Of a stretch of DNA of 64,000 nucleotides, positions 52,651 through 60,510 are shown piece by piece. A program made the translations under genes and the position numbers. The DNA is from Rhynchopus sp. YZ270_cl-10 (Eukaryota; Euglenozoa; Diplonemea; Diplonemida; Diplonemidae): positions 1,550,001 through 1,614,000 of the forward strand of contig OZ037852.1 of assembly GCA_964035575.1 (NCBI GenBank), read 5' to 3'. The stretch's first letter is position 1; each line of letters opens with the position of its first letter. The notes under the pieces were generated by a model. The model had not been told where the DNA came from. It saw only the letters and a list, made by a program, of their open reading frames with translations, and did no database searches.

Positions 52651-53075
52651 GTGTACAGAACCTGCTCCGACAGGTGATTGTCGAAAATAAATTAAAAAAA
52701 AAGACGTTTTGGACTAGTGTAGAGCACCCTCTGGGTGTCTGCGCCACACAACCAAGTTTTCAAAAAAAACAACAAAAAAAACAAAGAAAAAGAAGAAGAA
52801 AGATAAAGGTGGCGGTGACTGTATGGTGTATTCTGAAACCTTTGTCCCAACAGAACACACCAGAAGACGCAAACTACAGCAGTGCTCTGATGTCTCCTCT
52901 GATAGGCAAATTCATTACAATGCACAGTACAGTGTATCATATAAGTGGGGGGGTGGGCTAGTGCTAAAACAAAACAAAATAAAACAAAACAACAAAAAAA
53001 AAACAACAACAAAAAAATTGGCCTTCGGGCGACCTTGTGTACAGAACCCGTCCTCGGACAGGTGATTGTCGAAAC
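52651..53075. repeat. Direct repeat pair flanking a D copy
   Basis: GTGTACAGAACCTGCTCCGA then CAGGTGATTGTCGAAA (52651-52686) recurs as GTGTACAGAACCCGTCCTCG then GACAGGTGATTGTCGAAA at about 53037-53073. Function unknown. Confidence 0.6.
52720..52770 (+). repeat. D-family repeat, copy 2
   Basis: GAGCACCCTCTGGGTGTCTG, then CGCCACACAACCAAGTTTTC and A-run. Hairpin AGCACCC-tct-GGGTGTCT. Confidence 0.6.
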
Positions 53076-53433
53076 TACAAAAAAAATGCGGGTTTTGCAT
53101 TCTTCATCTGATGGCATAAACCAACGAAATAAAGATGTCTTTCTTAAAAAGGGTTGCAAAACCAGAACTCCCGGTGTCTAAACCTGACTAAAAGAAAAGA
53201 AAAAAAAAGCAAAAAAAAAAAAAAGAAGTGGGGTGGGGAACAGAAGAAGAAAAAAAAGTTGTTGAGGGGCATTTCTATGTGGTGAAAAAAGGTGGGTAAA
53301 TGATGCGAATTTTTGCCATGTTCTGAAGCTGTCACATAATAAATGATTGTAGAAGGAGAGAGGGAAATTTGTGCAAGAAAACGGTGGTTCTTTATTGAAA
53401 AAAAAAAATACAAGAGGGGGGAGTATTCATTTA

Positions 53434-53480
53434 GGTGACTAAGCACGAGAGGCTTAGGATCATCTTATAAACTTTTCTTT
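53434..53480 (+). repeat. C-family stem-loop, copy 9
   Basis: GGTGACTAAGCACGAGAGGC, then TTAGGATCATCTTATAAAC and T-rich. Perfect CTAAGC/GCTTAG stem. Confidence 0.85.
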
Positions 53481-53520
53481 ATTTTTTTAAAAAGTCGCAA
53501 AATTAAATTGGAGTATAACG

Positions 53521-53585
53521 CGAAGGAGCACCCCCCAAGGTGTTTACACTAATACAACCAAAGTTTTCAAAAAAAAAAAAAAAAA
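53521..53585 (+). repeat. D-family repeat, copy 3
   Basis: CGAAGGAGCACCCCCCAAGG, then TGTTTACACTAATACAACC, AAAGTTTTCAAA. Follows C copy 9 as D copy 1 follows C copy 7. Confidence 0.65.
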
Positions 53586-53593
53586 TACACACA

Positions 53594-54088
53594 TGGTGCT
53601 TCCCGGGGGGTATGCATTTCACAAATTTTCAATTCAATTCACAACTTTTCACAACTATTCACAACTTTTCACTACCCTTTTTTCTCTCGTTGGTGAAGCT
53701 CTTAAACGCCGGCATTTGCAGTTCCGGAATCCGTACGGCCAGTGGTGGGGTCAATTTGCCGAAATGGACAAGTTCTCGTTTCCGCACATCACACAGTACA
53801 CAGGTACACAGGTACACCACATCACGTTCTATCTTGTGAATCCCAGCGTACCCCTCAATGGGTGGGTCACCACCCCGCCCAAAAAAAAAGCACACAAAAA
53901 AAAAAAATCAATTCACAACTTTTCACAACTATTCACAACTTTTCACATTTTTTCACAATTTTTCACAATTTTTCACCACTTTTCACCAGCCTTCACAATT
54001 TTGTAGCGGTTTTCGTGTTGTGAAAATTTGTGAAAACTTGTCACATTTTGTGAAAATTTGTGAAATGCACACCCCCCGGGAAGCACCA
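53594..54088. mobile_element. 495-bp TIR element (MITE-like) with 7-bp duplication
   Basis: TGGTGCTTCCCGGGGGGTAT followed by GCATTTCACAAATTTTC at the left is complementary to the right end (to 54088) with one mismatch. ACACACA flanks both ends. The interior repeats TTCACAACTATTCACAAC many times. No transposase. Confidence 0.82.
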
Positions 54089-54248
54089 ACACACAAAAAA
54101 AACAAACAAAAAGCAACAACAAAAACAAAAACAAAAACAAAAAAACAAAAAAAAACTCACACACACGCAATCTGCTTACGAAAAAAGGGAATGTAATAAG
54201 GGAAAGTTGATCCACAGAGGTTTAACTTTAATTTTTTTAAAAAACGAC

Positions 54249-54300
54249 AGGTACACTGCCACAAGAGGGCTTTGTATTTCAAGTCAACTTTTTTTTTTTG
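54249..54300 (+). repeat. A-family repeat, copy 3 (3' part)
   Basis: AGGTACACTGCCACAAGAGG, then GCTTTGTATTTCAAGTCAAC and T-run. Lacks the 5' half. Confidence 0.75.
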
Positions 54301-54576
54301 GGGGGGAACCTTTTTTTATTATTGAAGAGGGCGGGCTGGGGTGGGATCGGTGTTTGCTCAGATAAAAAAAGGATATACCCGCTCCTTTTAATTTTTTTTT
54401 TTTGGAGACAAAAGAAAAAAAATAATAAACTGCTGGATTTTTGTGTATAAGAAAAACAAGAGAGTGAGGCAGACTGTCTTCCCCCACCCCCCCCCCACAC
54501 ACACACACGTAAACTCCCCTCCCCGGGTCCGCCACTCTAAGTAACAACACTTTTTTGTTTTTTTGTTTTTTGTTTT

Positions 54577-55620
54577 CAACTTACCTTCCTTCACCCCCCT
54601 GTAAGGGTAACCGTAGGTGAAGTAAGGTATAGTATTGAAATCGATGTGGGGGGGGAGTAAAGGGTCAATTTTACAAAACCAGATTTTGAGGAAAATTTTA
54701 GCCGAAAATGGGCCCCACGTATAAGGAACCGGGCTCATATTTCTCAAAATTTAAGTGGCCAAAAAATTGTCCAATTTTCGAGATTGACCCCACCACTGCA
54801 CGGGCGGAGCCCAAAAATGCAAATAAGGACCCTTTTTTCAACTTACCTTCCTTCACCCCCCTGTAAGGGTAACCGTAGGTGAAGTAAGGTATAGTATTGA
54901 AATCGATGTGGGGGGGGAGTAAAGGGTCAATTTTACAAAACCAGATTTTGAGGAAAATTTTAGCCGAAAATGGGCCCCACGTATAAGGAACCGGGCTCAT
55001 ATTTCTCAAAATTTAAGTGGCCAAAAAATTGTCCAATTTTCGAGATTGACCCCACCACTGCACGGGCGGAGCCCAAAAATGCAAATAAGGACCCTTTTTT
55101 CAACTTACCTTCCTTCACCCCCCTGTAAGGGTAACCGTAGGTGAAGTAAGGTATAGTATTGAAATCGATGTGGGGGGGGAGTAAAGGGTCAATTTTACAA
55201 AACCAGATTTTGAGGAAAATTTTAGCCGAAAATGGGCCCCACGTATAAGGAACCGGGCTCATATTTCTCAAAATTTAAGTGGCCAAAAAATTGTCCAATT
55301 TTCGAGATTGACCCCACCACTGCACGGGCGGAGCCCAAAAATGCAAATAAGGACCCTTTTTTCAACTTACCTTCCTTCACCCCCCTGTAAGGGTAACCGT
55401 AGGTGAAGTAAGGTATAGTATTGAAATCGATGTGGGGGGGGAGTAAAGGGTCAATTTTACAAAACCAGATTTTGAGGAAAATTTTAGCCGAAAATGGGCC
55501 CCACGTATAAGGAACCGGGCTCATATTTCTCAAAATTTAAGTGGCCAAAAAATTGTCCAATTTTCGAGATTGACCCCACCACTGCACGGGCGGAGCCCAA
55601 AAATGCAAATAAGGACCCTT
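54577..55620. repeat. Tandem array, four near-identical 262-bp units
   Basis: Units start at 54577, 54839, 55101 and 55363 (CAACTTACCTTCC), each exactly 262 bp apart, and I saw no differences between units. Each unit contains the palindrome-like TTACCTTCC...GTGAAGTAAGG and a run of 8 G. Because 262 is not a multiple of 3, the 103-residue minus-strand frames simply repeat once per unit and are not one protein. Confidence 0.92.
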
Positions 55621-55860
55621 TTTAATTTGTTCTCTTGAAAAGTGTAATTTCATGTTTTCGCGAAAAAAATAACAACTGGTCCTACAAGGGTTGAAGGAAG
55701 GTGGTTGAAAACAACAATAACAACAAGAACAACTAATTGCCAAGAAAAAAACGGAGTGTGCTGTGGAAAACTCCGCGCGATTTTCGAAACCACCGTAGCA
55801 TCCTGGGGATTTGCTGGAGGTGCTGATGCGCCTGGTGTGATCGAAGTGTTGTAGTCTGTG

Positions 55861-56013
55861 CATTCTGTGTTCCTTCCGCACTGCTCCAACGACGACGACA
55901 ATGTGGAGCCTGTGGACAACTACGAGCTGGAACACGCCGAGCCTGCCGAGCCGACGTACAACAACGCTATCGAGCAGATGGTGCTGGATGAAGAGGACAG
56001 CCCCCCTTCTTGA
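55861..56013 (+). pseudogene. Orphan coding-like fragment with acidic C-terminus
   Basis: An open frame of 50 residues ends in a stop at 56013 and reads NDDDNVEPVDNYELEH...AIEQMVLDEEDSPPS. It has coding-like third-position GC and acidic composition, unlike the surrounding AT-rich spacer. It may be a last exon or a remnant of a gene disrupted by the adjacent tandem array. There is no convincing upstream exon. Confidence 0.35.
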
Positions 56014-56411
56014 ACGTTTCAGATGCTGGCGTCCCAGTGGGTCTGGCAGCTTACGAAGAGCGTTAGCATACCTGCAGAAGAGCAGAATGCTGGGCGTGTT
56101 GTAGATTATTTCTACAGGATGGAGTTCCACATCACACCCCGTTTTTTTTCCGATAGCAATTACTTGTTGTTTTTTGAAATGGGCAAACAATGTAACACTT
56201 CCCCCCACATACCTTTTTTTCGAGGCACAACCTGCCTCAGCATCATTACCTTCCTCCCATTACGTCGCCTGCACCCCCCTCCCACCTGGCAGTGATGTAA
56301 CATTACCTACGCATGACCATATCCCCCCCTACAGATCACCCTTCCCCCCTTTCCCACCTCATGTTGGCCGATTGAATTGCCTCTTTTTGTTTTTCTGACA
56401 TTTTTTTTGCA

Positions 56412-58004
56412 ATGGGGGATATGGAGTATGTCGGCGGCCTGGTATTGCCACCGCTGGATGGGTTGCCCCGCGCTCGCGTTACTTGCGCTATTAAAAAGGC
56501 GATTAAGAAGAAGATAAAGGACTGCCGTGGTTCTGTTACGATGCTGGATATGCACAGCACTCATGTAAAAGGATTGATTGCCGAGAGGAAGCTGGCAGGA
56601 CAGCATCTCAAGGAGTCTTTGAGTCGCCGGGTGCGGCAGGTGCGGAAGAAGGATTTAAAGGCGCGGATGCACCTTGAGCGTATCCACGAGGCTGAGGTGA
56701 TGCAGCGGCACGTCCTTGATGAGGAACGGCAGGCGACAGACCTGCTGACAAAACACGAACTGCGGATGTCGACGGTGTACAACGAGGAGTGGATGCGGGC
56801 ACGGTACTGGCGGGTGCACATCATTTCTGTGCTCTTTGCGCAGCGTGTGTATGCAGGCCTCGTGAAGCACTGCCAAAAGGATCGGTGGCGCGGTGGCGGT
56901 GGCGGTGTGGGCAGCATCGCAGCAGTGCGTGCAGAGGTGAGCAGCGAGGACAGGCTAGCAGGCACCGCAAGCATGCTTGAGGCGCAGGAAGCCGAGTCGC
57001 CACGCAACTCGATCAACCCCGAGAAGGCACACAAACAGCTCAAGAAGATGAAGCAGGCCGAGCGCTACCGCAGCCAGCTCAGCGGCGACCAACTTCGCGC
57101 CGTCTCCGTCATATGCAAATACCTATGGCGCTGGTGGGAGGTGACAATGCCACGCCGCAAGCAGGAGGCCGCCTCCATCTTGGCCACCTTCCTTACAGAC
57201 ATACGCTCTGCGGCGATTATCCCTAAGGCCGCCACACAGTATATGCACCACATCAAGCGTGCACAGCGGTATGTACGGCAGTACATCACCATGCGGTACT
57301 TCCGCCTGCACCTCATGATGCGGCAGTGGAGTTGCTACGAAAACAAAATGCAAGAAAACCTGCGCGCAGAGCGGAAGGTGCAGGAGAAACGCCTTGCAGA
57401 CAAATACGGTATCCGCAACAGCGATATTCTCCTCGCCCCTGCACGCAAACGCCGCGGCAAGAAGAAGGAGGAGCCCAAACGGCGCCTCGAGCATGACGAC
57501 TATCTCCTGCTCATCAAACTCAAGAAGGAGACACCCATCATCCCGAAGACGATGTTCCTACCGCTCATTGAGAACGAACTGGTACGCAACAGGCGTATGT
57601 ACCTATCAGAGCTTGCCACATGGAAACGCGAGATGCTGCTGTACCACGCAACCATGGTGCACCAGCAGCACCTCATGCAGCTTGAGTCCACCATCCAAGC
57701 ACAGCCCACCCCCATGAAGCCCGTCATGCGCTGCCTCATCGACCCTGCACGCCTCTCAGACCTCATACGTCAATGCGTCAAGCAAATCGAAGATGGCATC
57801 GCCGCCAAGATGCTCCGCACCATGGACCGTGGACCCGGAAAAGGCTCCCGTGGAAGCTTCCTCCCGCCATTGGACCAGACAGGTGCGTCGCAGCAGACGC
57901 AAAAGCTAGAACCCCTGCAAGACGCAAATGACATAGTAAGCGCCCAAGAAGAAGGGGAAAAACTGCGGGATCTAGAGTGTGAGATCAGAGCGGTATGTGT
58001 TTAG
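56412..58004 (+). CDS. Basic alpha-helical protein, family unknown (530 aa)
   Basis: Not a named family to me. Long helices rich in Arg, Lys, Gln and Met (RRVRQVRKKDLKARMHLERI, AEVMQRHVLDEERQA) and Trp-spaced amphipathic stretches (KYLWRWWEVTMPRRKQEAAS, RAQRYVRQYITMRYFRLHL, MMRQWSCYENKM) recall the products at 3377, 27844 and 63059. A Gly-run (near 160) and a Ser/Gln-rich end follow. The last bases GCG-GTATGTGTTTAG contain a donor-like GTATGT at 57993, so the true C-terminus may be in a later exon; a candidate acceptor TTTTGCCTACAG is at 58094, but the frame beyond reads through a repeat and is doubtful. A leader AG at about 56334 follows CCCCCCTA. Confidence 0.72.
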   Translation: MGDMEYVGGLVLPPLDGLPRARVTCAIKKAIKKKIKDCRGSVTMLDMHSTHVKGLIAERKLAGQHLKESLSRRVRQVRKKDLKARMHLERIHEAEVMQRHVLDEERQATDLLTKHELRMSTVYNEEWMRARYWRVHIISVLFAQRVYAGLVKHCQKDRWRGGGGGVGSIAAVRAEVSSEDRLAGTASMLEAQEAESPRNSINPEKAHKQLKKMKQAERYRSQLSGDQLRAVSVICKYLWRWWEVTMPRRKQEAASILATFLTDIRSAAIIPKAATQYMHHIKRAQRYVRQYITMRYFRLHLMMRQWSCYENKMQENLRAERKVQEKRLADKYGIRNSDILLAPARKRRGKKKEEPKRRLEHDDYLLLIKLKKETPIIPKTMFLPLIENELVRNRRMYLSELATWKREMLLYHATMVHQQHLMQLESTIQAQPTPMKPVMRCLIDPARLSDLIRQCVKQIEDGIAAKMLRTMDRGPGKGSRGSFLPPLDQTGASQQTQKLEPLQDANDIVSAQEEGEKLRDLECEIRAVCV

Positions 58005-58120
58005 CGTCAGGCCTGGGCCGGAGTCGGCCAAGTCGAAAACATCAGGTCACTCTCAGTGGCCAAAAACCAGATTTTTGCCTTTTTTTGCCTACAGCTTCCC
58101 TGTAAACCACTCCCATGCGC

Positions 58121-58202
58121 ATCACTCCGGGGTTCGATAACCCGCGGAGTGTCAGTGCCTGCGTCCCAGAGGCGTTTGCACTATCAACTTCACTTTTTTT
58201 TT
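58121..58202 (+). repeat. GGGTTCGATAACCC palindrome joined to B' repeat
   Basis: CACTCCGGGGTTCGATAACC followed by CGCGGAGTG forms a near-perfect hairpin (outer CACTCCG/CGGAGTG, inner GGGTT/AACCC). It runs into GTGCCTGCGTCCCAGAGG, then CGTTTGCACTATCAACTTC and T-run. Confidence 0.8.
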
Positions 58203-58480
58203 CCCTTTCAAATCCTCCACACCCCTACACCTCCCTGTACCCTTCTTCCCGTACTCTCACTCCCGCCTCTGTCGTTTGCGGGCGGCTTGCCCGGGGACTC
58301 GTTTCGGACGTTCTTCTACCGTCACCTCGGTATCAGTATATCAGTATCCGTTGTCCAACTCTCAACGGAAGTACTCTCACTCTCGGATTCACTCCTGGTC
58401 TGCACTGCTCGCCGTAAGTACGATGTAGTCCCCTGAGCTCAGACATTTAATGTCAAAGCTCGCGTCGACGGCTTCGCCTG

Positions 58481-58536
58481 GCGGACTTTCAAAGTCCGCT
58501 ATAAATAGTCCGCCAAAACTCGGGCGGACTATTTAT
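58481..58536. repeat. Two adjacent perfect hairpins
   Basis: GCGGACTTT-C-AAAGTCCGC (58481-58499) is followed by a 14-bp perfect hairpin at 58501-58536 (ATAAATAGTCCGCC and complement around AAAACTCG). AACTCGGGCGG is then repeated at 58549. The sequence could extrude as a cruciform. Confidence 0.8.
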
Positions 58537-58833
58537 CAAGTCCGTCTCAACTCGGGCGGGGTTTTCTTGGTGGTATTTTTTTGCTACGAAAGTAATATAA
58601 AAGGCCGAAATTTATTTTTGTCCAAAAAAAAATAAAAAATGGTAATAAATTGGATAAGCCCTATGAAGCGAAAGTATGCATTTAATCATAGTACACATCG
58701 AGGATTGTGCTGCACACTCCATCAATCACTCAAATACCCTCTACAGCGAAGCGCGGTCAACACTCGCAATACCTGTCCATTGATTGTGAAGCGCTGAATT
58801 GCGACAGCCACCATGCATTCTTTTCTTTCTGCA

Positions 58834-58870
<37 letters not shown>

Positions 58871-59650
58871 AATAAACACTCTCTTAATGTAGACGTTGTG
58901 GGTGGTATTGGACAATGGAAGGGCCCTCCACCTTACAGCATTTCACTCTTCTTTTTGGTGCCTGCACCGTTTGTAGGCTATCTTGACATATCTGATACAT
59001 CCTGATAAAAAAAAATGTACCCATTCAAAAAGATAAACGTGCCGTGCCCTTGGGCCTTGTGGTCATCCACAGAGGCGACAATTTTCTGAACAAGATAAAG
59101 CAAAAAGCTTGCGTTTCTTTTATCGAACAGATTTTATTCACCGCCCCGTACCCAAAACATAAACACCACTTTGAATCAGAAAAAATATTTTCCCTTTTCT
59201 TTTTTCTTCCACACGCGCTGGTTGTTGTGCTTCGTTCATTTTTTTATCAAAAAGCTTTAGTTTCGAGTGCGAAACGTTTCTCCATGTATTGCACGGGAAC
59301 CAACATGACAAACAGGTGCAGGGTGGTTCCGTGCTTATCATAGAACCTGGCACCTTGTGTGTCTCCCAAAAACTAAAAAGCGTTGTGTGTGAAGTTTTGA
59401 AGGAAGGAAAAAGAAAAAGTTTTTTTTTTTTTTGCCTGACTCCCATTTCCCCCTTTTAGTTGTCGTTATGTTCTTTTTGGTTTCCCCCCTGCTCAGAGGT
59501 CATCTTCAATACCTGCTGGGCTCTTCTTTGCTTGACAATCGTTTTTAGTAATGCATTGCAACGGATGAAGGGAAAAAGCGGGGGGGTTTTTTTCATTGTC
59601 TCATTTCTTAAGAACCTTATTTGGTTCAGCAACTTTTCTCTCTTTTTTTT

Positions 59651-59705
59651 AGGCACACACTGCCACTAAAGGAGTTGTATTTCAAGCCATTTTATTTATT
59701 TTTTT
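59651..59705 (+). repeat. A-family repeat, copy 4 (3' part, diverged)
   Basis: AGGCACACACTGCCACTAAAG, then GAGTTGTATTTCAAGCC and T-run. Confidence 0.6.
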
Positions 59706-59892
59706 GTCACCTCATGAAATGAAGGAGGAAATAGAAACAAAGCATTTTGAACACACTTTGCGGTTCTAGGGACGAACCGCGCTGCAGAGGCCACTCCTCA
59801 CCAAAGGTCGAGGTGTGCGTTTCACCACAACCTCTCCCATGGGTTTTATCGTGTGATAAGTGTTAAGTTTCTATTTTTTTGTACTTCTACTT

Positions 59893-59962
59893 GTCATCCG
59901 GGCTGGCATCGTACATGGGTCGGTCGGAGGTGCCTGCATCAACAACTTCATTTTTATTTTAT
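59893..59962 (+). repeat. B-family repeat, copy 6
   Basis: TCATCCGGGCTGGCATCGTA, CATGGGTCGGTCGGAGGTG, CCTGCATCAACAACTTCATTT. Confidence 0.85.
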
Positions 59963-60510
59963 TTTTTGAAATACTGCACACTCACCCACACTCTCTGACG
60001 AGGCTCACGTCAACACCTTCACGGCGTGCGTCGCGCACTCTCCCTTGCGGCCAGTCTCGCAGGAGGCAAGGTGCCTATCTACCGATAGCACACCTGCCCC
60101 TCTTTTGCGAGAGTCTTCAGGCCCCATCCCCCCCCCATCTTTTGATCCCTTTCCCCCACAACTTTGCATTTGACTCGGTTCCCCTTTTGCTGCACACACA
60201 GCACCACCCCTTTTTTCCTCTTTGCCAACGGTTTCCACCTGTTGCAAACCCCCACCGTCCCTCCTTGCGAACGGCCTCGAAGGTCGAAGAAAAAGCCTCC
60301 CCCCGATATTTCCCCCACAATTTTTTGTTAATCCCCCCCTCCACAACCCATTTTCACCTTACAGAGCTGTGTGTGGGTGGGTCCTTTTTCCCCCAATCTT
60401 TCTCCTTGCCTCCTGGGGTAGCGAATCAGCAGTAGGTCACATCTGTTGGGTCTCCACCTCTCCTCGACTCCTGTCGTGCGCCTTAAGTATTCATACACCC
60501 CTAATCCACA

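Larger units (their letters stand above)
51238..56411. other. 5.2-kb repeat-rich gap
   Basis: Holds an inverted-repeat element (51836-52014), C copies (52301, 53434), a B copy (52378), D copies (52720, 53521), a duplicated GTGTACAGAACC...CAGGTGATTGTCGAAA segment (52651-52690 and 53037-53075), the TIR element 53594-54088, an A copy (54249), the 262-bp tandem array (54577-55620) and an orphan coding-like fragment (55861-56013). No complete gene is seen. Confidence 0.6.
58005..60510. other. 2.5-kb gap
   Basis: Contains the palindrome/B' copy (58121), nested hairpins (58481-58536), A33 (58835-58867), A copy (59651) and B copy (59893), then a long C/T-rich leader (from about 60110). No coding exon is supported; the open frame at 58056-58436 crosses a repeat. 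Confidence 0.55.

Noticed and set aside
54388-55533. Repeated 103-residue minus-strand frames starting MRNMSPVPYTWGPF
   Set aside because: They recur once per 262-bp unit because the units are identical; 262 is not a multiple of 3, composition is not coding-like, and no start context or homology is evident.
30947-58150. True tRNA genes at the GGTTCGATAACC sites
   Set aside because: No acceptor stem, D-arm or anticodon arm can be placed around either site.
58056-58436. Open frame after the 56412 gene as an extra exon
   Set aside because: It reads through the palindrome/B' repeat and a C/T-rich leader; no domain and no donor-phase evidence beyond a single GTATGT.
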